From positions 5,173 through 69,172 of the forward strand of contig DAOUBP010000127.1 of NCBI GenBank assembly GCA_034432655.1: a stretch of DNA of 64,000 nucleotides, given 5' to 3'. How positions within the stretch are numbered: position 1 is the stretch's first letter; every line of letters starts with the position of its first letter. Positions 40,753-49,779 of this stretch are shown here, piece after piece. This stretch comes from DAOUBP01 sp034432655. Lineage in GTDB: Bacteria; Chloroflexota; Anaerolineae; CG2-30-64-16. The position numbers and the translations under genes were made by a program. Below the pieces are notes generated by a model, which saw only the letters and a program-made list of their open reading frames with translations, did not search any database and was not told where the DNA came from.

Positions 40753-41610
40753 TCAGAGCAGCTCCGCCAGCGCGAGCCACGTCCCGGGCCGGCCGGCCAC
40801 CTGAACCTCGCCGCACGCCACGCCGGCCGCGATCAGTGCCTGGGCCGTCCCGGCGACCTCACCCGCCGGCCAGCCGAAGAGCCGGACCAGGTCCTGCTGC
40901 TGCACTGCCCCGACCGAGCGCAGGTAGAGCTCCGTCAGCCTGGCCCGGGCCTGGGCCTGCCGGATCGGCCGCGCCCGCTCGGGCAAGTCGGGGTACCAGC
41001 GGTGCACGCATTCGTAGATAAACGCGTAGTTCCACGCGCCCGCCTCGGCCACCCCCACCGGCAGGATCTTGAAGTCGGCCTGCAGCATCTCGACCGCCCG
41101 ATGAAAGGGCGCGTCGCTGGCCTTGCTCGTCATGCGCGCCAGCTTGCGCAGGCTCACGGTGTCCAGCGGTCCCTCCCGCAGCAGCGTTTCGTAGACCGTT
41201 TTGGCCTCCACCGTGAGCCGGCCCGCGTGGTATTGCACCAGGTAGTCTTGCTCCGGCTCGCCGAAGTTCTCGGAAAGCGCGTAGAAGTAGGGTACGACCT
41301 CCAGGCTGATGAGGGTGGCCTTGCGGCGCAGCACCTTGGCGTAGTACCAGACGCGCGCGGGGAGCAGCGCATCCTTCCAGCCCCAGGTGACATGTCCCGG
41401 GTCGTCGTGCGCGTCGGCCACAGGACGGTCCCCGGCCACCGCCGTCCACAGGCTGGGCATCGTCACTTCCTTGATGGGCCAGAAGTAGATGAAGCCGCGC
41501 TGGTTGACGTAAGCGATGGCCTCCTCGCGGTTGGTCAACCGTGTGCCGGGCGCAGTGCGAAAGGTCTGCGCGCGATAGGCCTGGATGGCGTCAAGGGTGA
41601 GGGTGGACAT
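40753..41610 (-). CDS. AlkZ-related winged-helix DNA-binding protein
   Basis: A 285-residue protein resembling the winged-helix family of AlkZ/YcaQ DNA glycosylases. Features: N-terminal ALDAIQAYRAQTF-like helix, FIYFWPIKEVTMPSLWTAV, GWKDALLPARVWYYAKVLRRKATLISLEVVPYFYALSENFG, and a C-terminal RLTELYLRSVGAVQQQDLVRLFGWPAGEV helix-turn-helix-like segment. The catalytic QxQ of AlkZ is not seen, so it is probably a non-glycosylase relative. The ribosome site before ATG 41610 is weak. It has no operon partner. Confidence 0.65.
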   Translation of the reverse strand: MSTLTLDAIQAYRAQTFRTAPGTRLTNREEAIAYVNQRGFIYFWPIKEVTMPSLWTAVAGDRPVADAHDDPGHVTWGWKDALLPARVWYYAKVLRRKATLISLEVVPYFYALSENFGEPEQDYLVQYHAGRLTVEAKTVYETLLREGPLDTVSLRKLARMTSKASDAPFHRAVEMLQADFKILPVGVAEAGAWNYAFIYECVHRWYPDLPERARPIRQAQARARLTELYLRSVGAVQQQDLVRLFGWPAGEVAGTAQALIAAGVACGEVQVAGRPGTWLALAELL

Positions 41611-41650
41611 GGAACGGGTCTGCCTGGTGGTGTTCTGTCATCAGAATCGG

Positions 41651-41708
41651 GATCGAGGCTTCACCCGGTCTGCTGCGCTGTGCCAGAAACCGGCTGAAGC
41701 CTCGATTT
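41651..41708. repeat. paired-arm GGCTGAAGCC element (family 1, copy c)
   Basis: GAGGCTTCACCCGGT at 41655-41669 and ACCGGCTGAAGCCTC at 41689-41703, one mismatch (CAC for CAG) in the left arm, 19-nt loop. It lies between the AlkZ-related and aldo/keto reductase genes. Confidence 0.8.
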
Positions 41709-41738
41709 TGGCGCGACAGGGGTCGCTTCCGGGTTAAC

Positions 41739-42704
41739 TCACCCCGGCTTGTTGCCGAGTATCTCCTCGATGCGCGCCATCACCTCGTCGGTCAGCAGAG
41801 GCACCACGTCCAGCGCTTTCATATTCTCGTGCACCTGCTCCGGGCGGCTGGCGCCGGTGATCACGGTGCTGACGTTGGGGTTCTTCAGGCACCAGGCCAG
41901 CGCCATCTGCGCCAGGGTGCAGCCGAGCTCGGCTGCGATGGGGGCCAGCTGCTTCACCTTTTCGATGCGCTCGGCCTTCAGCACATACTCCCGCAGCCAC
42001 TGCGACTTGGGATGGGCCAGCCGGCTGTCCTGCGGGATCCCCTCGTTGTATTTGCCGGTGAGCAGGCCCGAGGCCAATGGGCTCCAGATGGTGGTGCCGT
42101 AGCCCAGCTCTTTGTACAGCGGCGCATACTCCTTTTCGAAGCGCTCGCGCACGAACATGTTGTACTGCGGCTGTTCCATGCTGGGCGGGGTCAGGCCGTA
42201 GCGCCGGGCGATGCCGTCCGCAGCCATGATCTCGGCTGCCGACCATTCCGAGGTGCCCCAGTAGAACGCTTTGCCCTGCTTGATCACGATGTCCATGGCC
42301 CGCACCGTCTCCTCGATGGGGGTGTCCGGGTCGGGCCGGTGGCAGAAGACCAGGTCCACGTAGTCCATCTGCAGCCGGCGCAGCGCAGCGTTCACGCCCT
42401 CGATGATGTGTTTGTGCGACAGCCCCCGGTCGTTGGGCCCATCACCGCCCCAGAAGATCTTGGTGGACACCACGATGCTTTCGCGGCGCCAGCCCAGCTT
42501 CTTGATGACGTTGCCCATCACAATCTCGGCCTGGCCGTTCGCATACGCCTCGGCGTTGTCGAAGAAGTTGACCCCGTGCTCGTAGGCCGCGGCCATGCAC
42601 TGCTCGGCCACGTCCTCGCCCACCTGGCCGCCGAAGGTGACCCACGCGCCCAGCGACAGCTCGCTGAGCTTCAAACCACTTTTGCCCATGCGACGATAGT
42701 TCAT
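41739..42704 (-). CDS. Aldo/keto reductase (AKR6/YghZ-like)
   Basis: A 321-residue NAD(P)H-dependent reductase with a TIM barrel. The catalytic tetrad is visible: D49 and Y54 (FFDNAEAYANG), K82 (STKIFWGG), H122 (LVFCHRPDPD). NRGLSHKHI and the C-terminal AWCLKNPNVSTVITGASRPEQV, which binds the cofactor phosphate, place it with the Kv-beta/YghZ-type AKRs. The natural carbonyl substrate is unknown. AAGGAG is placed well before the ATG. Upstream is the membrane methyltransferase-like gene, 28 nt away on the same strand. Confidence 0.93.
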   Translation of the reverse strand: MNYRRMGKSGLKLSELSLGAWVTFGGQVGEDVAEQCMAAAYEHGVNFFDNAEAYANGQAEIVMGNVIKKLGWRRESIVVSTKIFWGGDGPNDRGLSHKHIIEGVNAALRRLQMDYVDLVFCHRPDPDTPIEETVRAMDIVIKQGKAFYWGTSEWSAAEIMAADGIARRYGLTPPSMEQPQYNMFVRERFEKEYAPLYKELGYGTTIWSPLASGLLTGKYNEGIPQDSRLAHPKSQWLREYVLKAERIEKVKQLAPIAAELGCTLAQMALAWCLKNPNVSTVITGASRPEQVHENMKALDVVPLLTDEVMARIEEILGNKPG

Positions 42705-42732
42705 GTTTGCTCCTTCTGCATTCGGATCTACG

Positions 42733-43353
42733 TCAGAAAACCCACGGTATGAACAGCTTGCTGCGTGCCCGATACGCGGCGAAACCCGGGTAACGCGCGA
42801 GCGAGCGGTCTTTGCGCCGCATATTGGGCAGCCAGTAGACCGCCACGAACAGCGCCAGCAAGAGAAGCGGCAGCCAGTGCATGGCCAGCAACCCGAAACC
42901 CAGATAGATCAGCAGCTCGCCCAGGTAGTTGGGGTTGCGCACCCGGGCCCAAAGCCCCTCGGTCAACAGCTCGCCCGGCCGCAGCTTCAGCCACATGTAC
43001 TTTTGCATGTCTGCCGTGAAGTGGAGGAAAACCCCCACTGCGTAAAGCCCGAGGCACAGCCCCAGGTACCACGCCGGGGCCTGGACCCCGCGCCACGTCA
43101 ACAGCCACGGCGCCACCCAATAAACGCTCAGCCCGCCCCAGGCGATCAGCCCGAACCGCCAGTCGGCCGGTTGCTCCCACTGCTTATCGGGGAAGAAGCG
43201 GCTCTTCAAGTTCCACAGCAGCCCATAGGTGCCGTGCAGCGCCAGGTAAACCCAGGCGGTGGGGTTTTGCCACTGGCCGTAGAGCGCGATGAGCAGCAGG
43301 ACAAACGGCCCGGTCAGCGCCTTGTGCGAATCAATGAAATGCTTTTGCTTCAT
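42733..43353 (-). CDS. Membrane protein of the DUF1295/isoprenylcysteine methyltransferase type
   Basis: A 206-residue protein with about five membrane segments. LRPGELLTEGLWARVRNPNYLGELLIYLGF is the signature region that binds the cofactor in isoprenylcysteine carboxyl methyltransferase-like and steroid-5-alpha-reductase-like proteins, and RYPGFAAYRARSKLFIPWVF closes the protein as in that group. The reaction is not known. Its ATG overlaps the stop of the HugZ-like gene (ATGA), so the two are coupled. Confidence 0.8.
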   Translation of the reverse strand: MKQKHFIDSHKALTGPFVLLLIALYGQWQNPTAWVYLALHGTYGLLWNLKSRFFPDKQWEQPADWRFGLIAWGGLSVYWVAPWLLTWRGVQAPAWYLGLCLGLYAVGVFLHFTADMQKYMWLKLRPGELLTEGLWARVRNPNYLGELLIYLGFGLLAMHWLPLLLLALFVAVYWLPNMRRKDRSLARYPGFAAYRARSKLFIPWVF

Positions 43354-43841
43354 GTCCCTGCGCGATAGGTGGCCCCGCTGATCCAGCCCATCTGCCCGAA
43401 GCCGGCGATCAGGCGGACGCGCTCGACGCGCAGGCGGTAGAACTGGAAGTCGGGGAAGTCAATGTAAGCTGCGGCGTCGGGGTGGAGCTCGACATAAGCT
43501 TGAGACAGCGCCGTCCGGTCTCCCACGCGTTCCGCCCGGCCCACCAGGGTGACCCGTGGCTTGGCCAGCGCGTGCTCGTCGAACATGTGCGGCGCGATGA
43601 CCACCGATGCGCGGCTATCGGCCTCCAGGTAGTGCTGGTGCTCCGCCAGCCGGCTCAAGAACATAGCCACGTCGCCGTCGGGCAGCGGTAACAGGTCCAC
43701 CAATGAGCCGTAAGGGTAGCCATCTTCCGAGATCAAAGTGCACAAGATGCCCCGGCGTGCCTGGCCGACCAGCCGGCGCGCTGTGGCGGCCAGGTTCATC
43801 CCCGGGCCGCCACGGGGTGGGGTAGCTGTTTCGTTACTCAT
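43350..43841 (-). CDS. Pyridoxamine-oxidase-fold, HugZ-like protein
   Basis: A 163-residue split-barrel flavin/heme-binding type protein. MNLAATARRLVGQARRGILCTLISEDGYPYGSLVDLLPLPDGD is the family N-terminal strand pair, and DFQFYRLRVERVRLIAGFGQMGWI is the C-terminal motif of heme-utilisation HugZ-like proteins. The length is about half of HugZ, so the second domain is absent. It is the first gene of a two-gene minus-strand operon with the membrane methyltransferase-like gene. An extended -10 (TGGTATACT, 43896-43888) lies upstream. Confidence 0.8.
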   Translation of the reverse strand: MSNETATPPRGGPGMNLAATARRLVGQARRGILCTLISEDGYPYGSLVDLLPLPDGDVAMFLSRLAEHQHYLEADSRASVVIAPHMFDEHALAKPRVTLVGRAERVGDRTALSQAYVELHPDAAAYIDFPDFQFYRLRVERVRLIAGFGQMGWISGATYRAGT

Positions 43842-43887
43842 GGCAGAGCTCTCTATTGATCAGGTATGTGTTACGAATGACTATTCT

Positions 43888-43896
43888 AGTATACCA
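43888..43896 (-). promoter_or_regulatory. extended -10 promoter of the HugZ-like gene
   Basis: Minus-strand TGG-TATACT at 43896-43888, 47 nt upstream of the start; no good -35 is seen, as is common with TGn-extended promoters. Confidence 0.4.
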
Positions 43897-43944
43897 CCAT
43901 AGTGACATCTGTGCTATGCCTTCCCAGGAAATCCAAATTCACCG

Positions 43945-44012
43945 GGAATCGAGGCTTCAGCCGGTCGCCTGTGCCGCCCCTGATGTATAGAAACCGGCTT
44001 AAGCCTCCGGTC
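43945..44012. repeat. paired-arm GGCTGAAGCC element (family 1, copy d)
   Basis: GAGGCTTCAGCCGGT at 43951-43965 and ACCGGCTTAAGCCTC at 43993-44007. The right arm contains GGCTTAAGCC, a perfect 10-bp palindrome. The remainder of 43842-44150 holds the two promoters and no gene. Confidence 0.85.
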
Positions 44013-44086
44013 CAGAACGCCGGCAATGCTCATCTTGCATCGGAATCGAAGAATCCAGAGAGATTCCGCGTTGCAGGCACCTCTTT

Positions 44087-44115
44087 TTGCGCACTCTGAC
44101 CGCCACGGTTACAAT
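44087..44115 (+). promoter_or_regulatory. promoter of the M42 peptidase cluster (TTGCGC-N17-TACAAT)
   Basis: TTGCGC at 44087-44092 and TACAAT at 44110-44115, 35 nt upstream of the first M42 start codon. Confidence 0.6.
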
Positions 44116-44150
44116 AGCAGTCTCAATCTGCATCCAGAGAGGGGTGAGGC

Positions 44151-45245
44151 ATGGACAAAGCTGGCATCGGCGAGATGCTGAAAAAGCTGGTCGCAACGGA
44201 CGGGCCCTCGGGGGCTGAAGAGCGGGTGGCAGAGGTCGCGCGTTCCCTGGCCGCCGACTACATCTCAGAGGCGCGGGTTGACGCGTTGGGCAATCTGATC
44301 GCCTTGCGCCGCGGCGCGGCCCAGCCTGCGGCCGGCCGGATCATGCTGGCGGCGCATATGGACGAGATCGGCCTGATCGTTACGAAGGTGGACGGCGCGT
44401 TCCTGCATGTGGGCCGCGTCGGGGGCGTGGATCCCCGCTCGTTGTTGGGCCAAGAGGTGACGGTTTACGCCACCGGGCCCGGCGCAGATGCCTATCCCGA
44501 CGGCCTGCCCGGCTACATCGGCAGCCGGCCGCCCCATATACTCTCCGCGGCCGAGCGGGACAAGGTGATCCCGTTGCACGAGCTGCGCGTAGATCTGGGC
44601 CGGCCGGCCGCTTTCTTCCAGTCCGGCATTGTCCGGGTGGGGGATCGCGTGGCGGTGCGCGGCCCCTACACCGAGCTGATGGCCGGCCGGGTGGCCACCA
44701 AGGCGCTGGACAACCGCGCCAGCGTGGCGGCCATGTTGGGCACCCTGGGCTATCTAGCGGGCATGCAACACACCTGGGACGTTGTCGCGGTGGCCACCAC
44801 GCAGGAGGAGATCGGGCTGCGCGGGGCCCGGGCCAGCGCGTTCGGCGTCGCGCCCGACCTGGCCATCGCCATAGATGTCACCTTCGGCGAGACGCCGGGC
44901 GAGAACAGCGATGAGACCGTCCCCATGGACAAGGGCCCGGCTATCGCCTGGGGTCCCAACCTGCACCCCGGCATCGTCAAGCGCCTGCGCGCGGCGGCCG
45001 ATGCCCTGGAGATCCCCTACGTCACCGAGCCGCTGCCGGGCGCCACCGGCACCGATGCCTGGGCGGTCCAGGTGACACGGGAAGGCATCCCCACCGGCCT
45101 GGTCAGCATCCCCATCCGCTATATGCACTCTGCGGTCGAGACGGTGGTCCTGGCCGACATTGACCGGACCGCGCGGCTGCTGGCCGCGTTCATCAGCCGG
45201 TTGGACGGCCAGACGATGGCGGAGCTGGCGCAGGAGCTGGATTAA
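44151..45245 (+). CDS. M42 family metallo-aminopeptidase, copy 1
   Basis: A 364-residue binuclear metalloaminopeptidase of the M42 group (TET-type, often dodecameric, releasing N-terminal residues from peptides in the cytoplasm). Metal ligands are in place: AAHMDEIG (His69), KALDNRAS (bridging Asp), TTQEEIGLRGA (base and ligand Glu), AIDVTFGETPG (Asp) and RYMHSAVETV (His). DGPSGAEERVAE at the N-terminus is typical. GAGGGGTGAGG precedes the ATG. It is the first of three paralogues, 49 nt from the second. Confidence 0.94.
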   Translation: MDKAGIGEMLKKLVATDGPSGAEERVAEVARSLAADYISEARVDALGNLIALRRGAAQPAAGRIMLAAHMDEIGLIVTKVDGAFLHVGRVGGVDPRSLLGQEVTVYATGPGADAYPDGLPGYIGSRPPHILSAAERDKVIPLHELRVDLGRPAAFFQSGIVRVGDRVAVRGPYTELMAGRVATKALDNRASVAAMLGTLGYLAGMQHTWDVVAVATTQEEIGLRGARASAFGVAPDLAIAIDVTFGETPGENSDETVPMDKGPAIAWGPNLHPGIVKRLRAAADALEIPYVTEPLPGATGTDAWAVQVTREGIPTGLVSIPIRYMHSAVETVVLADIDRTARLLAAFISRLDGQTMAELAQELD

Positions 45246-45294
45246 TGGGCCCAGGGCACTGAGGGGCAGAGAGAACTGAGGGAAGGGAGGGCTC

Positions 45295-46362
45295 ATGTCT
45301 GAACTACGCGACCTGCTGGAGAAACTCTCCAACGAGATCGGGCCGGCAGGCTACGAGAAGGCGGTGCGCGCGCTGATCAAGGCCGAGGTGGCGGACAAGG
45401 TGGACCGTGTCGAAGTGGACAGCCTGGGCAACCTGATCACCTTCAAAGCCGGCACCGGGCCGGAGCCCCGCCTCAAGGTGATGTTGGCTGCGCACATGGA
45501 CGAGGTCGGCTTTATGATCACCGAGGTGGGCAAGGGCGGCACTTTGAGCTTCCGGGCCGTAGGCGGTCTCGATCCCCGGCTGTTGCTGGCCAAGCGGGTG
45601 GTCATCGGCGATGACCGGGTGCCGGGGGTGATCGGCGCGCCGGTGCCTCACTTGCAGCGCGGCAAGAGCGCGGATAAGGTGCTGGAGATAGACGACCTGT
45701 CCATTGATATCGGCGCGGCGGACCAAAAGGCGGCCGAGGACAAAGTGAAAGTGGGCGATTACGGCACGTTCGCCACCCGCTTCACCGTCCTCAGCGATGA
45801 CCCTGCCTGGCCCACAGTTCGCGGCAAGGCGTTCGACGATCGCGCTGGCTGCGCAGCCCTGGTCGCGCTGCTGGCCGAGCGCTATCCGGTGGACCTCTAC
45901 GGGGTTTTCACCGTCCAGGAGGAAGTGGGCCTGCGCGGGGCACGGGTGGCCGGCTACCGTATCGCGCCCGACGCGGCCATCGCGCTGGAGGGTACCATCT
46001 GCGACGACCTGCCGCAACCGCCGGACGAGGATCGCACACCGGTGACCCGGCTGGGGGACGGCCCGGCCATTACCCTGATGGACCGCAGCATGGTGTCGCA
46101 CGCGGGGTTGCTGCGCCTCTTGCGCGAGACCGCCGAGGCGGAAGGCATTCGTGTGCAGTACAAGGCGCCTGGCCTGGGCGGCACCGATTCCGGGGCCATC
46201 CATCTGACGCGGGCGGGCGTGCCGGCTATCACTGTGGCGGTGCCATGCCGCTACATCCATGGCCCGGCTGCGCTGCTCAATCTCAACGATCTGACGGACA
46301 CGGTGAAGCTGGTGGCCGCCGCGCTGCGGCGGATTGACGCCGGCTACCTGTCACGGGGTTGA
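45295..46362 (+). CDS. M42 family metallo-aminopeptidase, copy 2
   Basis: 355 residues. AAHMDEVGFM, AFDDRAGCAALV, TVQEEVGLRGARVAG, ALEGTICDD and RYIHGPAALL carry the metal-site positions; note that the fourth site reads ALEGT, so Glu stands where copies 1 and 3 have Asp (AIDV, ALDV). Glu there is usual in some glutamyl-aminopeptidase-like members, so specificity may differ. GGAGGG lies upstream of the ATG. It sits 49 nt after copy 1 and 35 nt before copy 3 on the same strand, so one mRNA is likely. Confidence 0.94.
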   Translation: MSELRDLLEKLSNEIGPAGYEKAVRALIKAEVADKVDRVEVDSLGNLITFKAGTGPEPRLKVMLAAHMDEVGFMITEVGKGGTLSFRAVGGLDPRLLLAKRVVIGDDRVPGVIGAPVPHLQRGKSADKVLEIDDLSIDIGAADQKAAEDKVKVGDYGTFATRFTVLSDDPAWPTVRGKAFDDRAGCAALVALLAERYPVDLYGVFTVQEEVGLRGARVAGYRIAPDAAIALEGTICDDLPQPPDEDRTPVTRLGDGPAITLMDRSMVSHAGLLRLLRETAEAEGIRVQYKAPGLGGTDSGAIHLTRAGVPAITVAVPCRYIHGPAALLNLNDLTDTVKLVAAALRRIDAGYLSRG

Positions 46363-46397
46363 TCATCCATCGGCGAAACCGCAGCAGGAGATGACTT

Positions 46398-47402
46398 GTG
46401 GAAGCACTGGCAAAACGATTGATCGAGGCGTTCGGCGTCTCGGGCTACGAAGATGAGATCCGGGCCGTGATTCGCGCAGAGATCGCGCCCTACGTTCAGG
46501 AGATACGTGTGGATGCCCTGGGCAATCTGATCGCTCTGCGCAAAGGCACGGGGAGCGGCAAGCGCGTCATGCTGGCCGCGCACATGGATCAGATCGGCCT
46601 GATGGTCACGCACATTGATGAGAAGGGCTTCCTGCGCTTTGCGCCAGTGGGAGGCATTTTTGCGCCGGCCTCATGGGGCGCGCAGGTCCGCTTTGCCGAC
46701 GGCACGGTGGCCACCGTGGGGCTGGATGGCCGCTTCGACTGGCGCCACGAGGTGCCTTCGCTGCGCGACATGTTCCTGGATGTGGGCGCCACGAGCAAGG
46801 ATCAGGTGAAGCAGAAGGTGGGCGACGTGGCCGTGTTCTGGCCGGGTTTTGTGGCCCAGGGGGATGCCTGGTTCTCGCCCAATCTGGATGATCGGGCCGG
46901 CTGTATCGCCCTGGTACAGCTACTGCACGATCTGCAAGGCGCCGAGATCGCGCACGACGTCTATGCCGTCTTCACCACCCAGGAGGAGATCGGCCCGCGC
47001 GGGGCGGCCACCTCGGCCTACGCCATCGAGCCAGACCTGGCCATTGCGTTGGATGTGACCGACACCGGGGATGTACCTTATGCCACCCCGGCCATGGAAG
47101 TGTATTTGGGCCGCGGGCCGGCCATCAAGGTGCAGGACGCCGGTATGATCAGCCATCCGGGCCTCAACCGGTTGCTCAGCGCGGCAGCCGAGGCCGAAGG
47201 CATCCCCTATCAGCTTGAGGTGCTGCAGGGCGGCACCACCGACGCCTATGCCATCCAGGTGGCCCGTGCCGGCGTGCCGGCGACCGCCATCTCTTTCCCC
47301 AGCCGGCACATCCACACGCCGTCGCAGATCGTCAACCGGCGGGACGTCGAGGGGGCGGTGCGCCTGTTGCGCGCGTTCCTGGCGCGGCCGATCGCGCTGT
47401 GA
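46398..47402 (+). CDS. M42 family metallo-aminopeptidase, copy 3
   Basis: 334 residues with GTG start (46398) and AGGAG seven nt upstream. Metal-site motifs: AAHMDQIGLM, NLDDRAGCIALV, TTQEEIGPRGAATSA, ALDVTDTGDVP and RHIHTPSQIV. It is the shortest of the three and lacks the insert present in copy 1 between strands near residue 100, but keeps PTDAYAIQV-like ending (GGTTDAYAIQVARAGVPA), which forms the subunit contact in TET particles. Probably part of the same peptidase complex or a paralogue with different specificity. Confidence 0.94.
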   Translation: MEALAKRLIEAFGVSGYEDEIRAVIRAEIAPYVQEIRVDALGNLIALRKGTGSGKRVMLAAHMDQIGLMVTHIDEKGFLRFAPVGGIFAPASWGAQVRFADGTVATVGLDGRFDWRHEVPSLRDMFLDVGATSKDQVKQKVGDVAVFWPGFVAQGDAWFSPNLDDRAGCIALVQLLHDLQGAEIAHDVYAVFTTQEEIGPRGAATSAYAIEPDLAIALDVTDTGDVPYATPAMEVYLGRGPAIKVQDAGMISHPGLNRLLSAAAEAEGIPYQLEVLQGGTTDAYAIQVARAGVPATAISFPSRHIHTPSQIVNRRDVEGAVRLLRAFLARPIAL

Positions 47403-47420
47403 ATGCACCCGTCCCCCTTT

Positions 47421-47475
47421 GCCCCTGCCTGCACCGCTCAGCGGCGTGGGCAGGGGCAAACCTCAAAAAAGGGGG
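47421..47475 (+). repeat. hairpin + AAACCTCAAAAAAGGGG element (family 3, copy 2)
   Basis: GCCCCTGCC (47421-47429) with GGCAGGGGC (47449-47457) and inner CCGCT/AGCGG, followed by AAACCTCAAAAAAGGGGG. The same order is seen on the minus strand at 16573-16626. It follows the last M42 gene and may end its transcript. A further hairpin TTTTGCGG/CCGCAAAA lies at 47476-47499. Confidence 0.75.
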
Positions 47476-47591
47476 TTTTGCGGCCACTTCCCCGCAAAAG
47501 AAAGGCTTTCGCCCCCTTCTCCTCTGCATCGCGGGGACAAGGGGGGCCGGGGGATGAGAGGGCGATTATCCGGATAATTCTACAAACTTCA

Positions 47592-49613
47592 TCATCTTAT
47601 CGCCCACCAGACGACAACCACCATCAACACCAGCAGCAGCGCCATCCCCCCTGCCGCCCAGGCCAGGCGTTCATACCGCCAAACGTGTGCTTCGACGGCC
47701 AGGCGCGGTGTGTCCCCCGGGGCCAGCTCCCACGCACGCGACAGGTCGGAGATCCCCAGCGTCACGCGGTAGACGACGCGGCTGTGCGCGGCCAGCAGGC
47801 GCCAGGCAGCCGCGTCACCGGCCCACAAACCGCCTTGTACCCGTGCCAGCCGGGCGGTGATCGTTGTGCCCTCGGTCGCACTTGCGGCTGCCGCAGCGGT
47901 CGTCAATGCCTGGCTGTGTCGCGCCCAGGCCTCCTGCGCAGGGCTCAGGTCGAGGGATTCGACAACCCGTTCGGTGATGAGGAACGGCTGCTGCGTGATC
48001 TGCCAGGTGTGCTCGGAAGGTCTGAGCGCCGCGGTCAGGAGCGCCAGTTCGGGGATGTGGGCCAGCGCTTCGGCCGCCCTGGCCTGGGTCGCCAGCAGCT
48101 CCGCCGGGCTCGCATCAGCCAGGGTGAAGGCCAGCCGGTCCCGCTCTACGGTGGCCTGGACAACTCCGGCCAGGGCAGCGGCTGTCTGAGCCAGGAGTGT
48201 GCGCACTGCCGTCGGCTCACCCACGGCCTGAACTTCGAAGCGTTTGGCGGCCGGCCTGGCGGCGATGGTGATCAGGATCTGCTGGATGCGCGGGGCCGGC
48301 GCACCCGGGGCAGCCACGGCGTCGGCGCCGAACGCCCCGGCGATCAGCTGCGCGGCCTTCGCCCGGTCCCCCTGGGCCAACGCGGCCTCGGCCTGTGCCA
48401 GCGCGGCGAGCTGCACCTGCGTCTCGGCTGAGGGGCGGCCAGCCGGCGTAGCCAGGGCAGCCAGCCGTGCTTCGTGCTCCTGTAGCGCCAGCAGGTCGCC
48501 GCGCTCCCGGGCCAACACGGCCAGCCGGCGGCGGACGCGAGTTGCCGCCTCCCGTACGTCCGCGTCTTCGGCGCGCAACGCCAGGGCCGTGTCCAGTTCA
48601 ACTGCTGCGGCCTGGAGGTAAAAAAGGGCATCCTCCGTCTCTTGCAGCCGGTCGGCCCTGGCCTGATAGAACTGTGCGAGCCGCAGCCTGGCGGCCGCCA
48701 CGTCGGCCGGCGTCGCCTCAGGGCCGGGGTCAGCCAGGCCGGCCTGCAACGCTGCCACCGCCGCAGGGAAGAACCGCTCGAAATATCCTTGGCTCTGGAA
48801 GATCGGGGGGGCCAGGTTGGCCAGCCGCCAGTAGTGTTCGGCCAGCGCCTGTCGGGCTGCCAGGCCGGCCCCTGGCATGGCCGCGCGACGTGCCTCTTCC
48901 AGTTCGGCCCATCGGCCGGGGGCCACAAACGCTATGCCCACGTTTTGGCTCACCCTGGTGTTCTCCCAATGCCAGGTCAGCTCGTCGTCCTGGCGCGTGC
49001 GTGGGGCAGGCGCGACCCCCAACAACTGGCCGGTTGCCAGGGGCGGCTCGAAGCGGACTGTCACGCGCAACGACTCGGGCCGGCCGCTCCATTTGGCGGT
49101 TTCCGCCAGGAAGTAGGCAAACGAAGCCAGGCCATCACGCACCGGCAGCGCCTGGCGGTAGTTGATCCGCAGGCCAGCCGCGCCCCGTGCCGGCACGGTG
49201 ATCACTGTGGAGGCTCTGACCTGCTCCGAGCCTTCCCGGGGTGGGAGGAGGGTTAGCGCCAGCGGGGTGCGCTCCAGGGTTACTTCCAGCCTCTCGGGCA
49301 AGGCTGCCGGTGCCAGCTGCGGCCCGGGCAGGGCAACCGGCATGACCACGGCCCCTTTGCCCGGGTTGTAAAGGTAGATCCAGATGCGCGTCTCGGCCCA
49401 CACGACACCTGACTCTTGACGGATGACGGCGTCCACCGTCTGGGCGCGCAACTGTACCCCGCGCGTCTGGCCGTCGGCCGGCAGCACGGTGATCGAGGCC
49501 GTGCCGGCCTCCTCGGCGCGGACGGGGCCGGTCAGGGCCAGCCAGAGGAGGCAACACAGCGGCAGAACGCTCAACACGTTCACGACACGCGCCGTATGCC
49601 GCGCCGGCCGCAT
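47592..49613 (-). CDS. Membrane-anchored extracytoplasmic protein of unknown function
   Basis: I do not recognise the family. The start at 49613 (MRPARHTARVVNVLSVLPLCC) is chosen because it yields a signal peptide ending near GPVRAEEA; longer in-frame starts would precede it and no strong ribosome site decides the matter. The 673-residue product has an N-terminal beta-rich domain with a Pro/Gly-rich pattern, an Ala-rich helical middle (residues 230-480) with TPR-like spacing, and a single C-terminal membrane helix (WAAGGMALLLVLMVVVVWW) before a two-residue tail. It therefore faces outward. It is convergent with the M42 cluster. Confidence 0.65.
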   Translation of the reverse strand: MRPARHTARVVNVLSVLPLCCLLWLALTGPVRAEEAGTASITVLPADGQTRGVQLRAQTVDAVIRQESGVVWAETRIWIYLYNPGKGAVVMPVALPGPQLAPAALPERLEVTLERTPLALTLLPPREGSEQVRASTVITVPARGAAGLRINYRQALPVRDGLASFAYFLAETAKWSGRPESLRVTVRFEPPLATGQLLGVAPAPRTRQDDELTWHWENTRVSQNVGIAFVAPGRWAELEEARRAAMPGAGLAARQALAEHYWRLANLAPPIFQSQGYFERFFPAAVAALQAGLADPGPEATPADVAAARLRLAQFYQARADRLQETEDALFYLQAAAVELDTALALRAEDADVREAATRVRRRLAVLARERGDLLALQEHEARLAALATPAGRPSAETQVQLAALAQAEAALAQGDRAKAAQLIAGAFGADAVAAPGAPAPRIQQILITIAARPAAKRFEVQAVGEPTAVRTLLAQTAAALAGVVQATVERDRLAFTLADASPAELLATQARAAEALAHIPELALLTAALRPSEHTWQITQQPFLITERVVESLDLSPAQEAWARHSQALTTAAAAASATEGTTITARLARVQGGLWAGDAAAWRLLAAHSRVVYRVTLGISDLSRAWELAPGDTPRLAVEAHVWRYERLAWAAGGMALLLVLMVVVVWWAIR

Positions 49614-49779
49614 CCGGGCGGATGAAAACCTTCGTAGCAACAGCCTTAGCCGTTCAGCCCACCCCAGGACGGCCGAAGCCGGCATTACAAAGGAAAGGAT
49701 TCTCAGGACAGTAACTTGCATTATGGTGCCGATTCTGGTATCCTCAGACCACTTTACGTCTGCGGAAGGATAGGACGCC

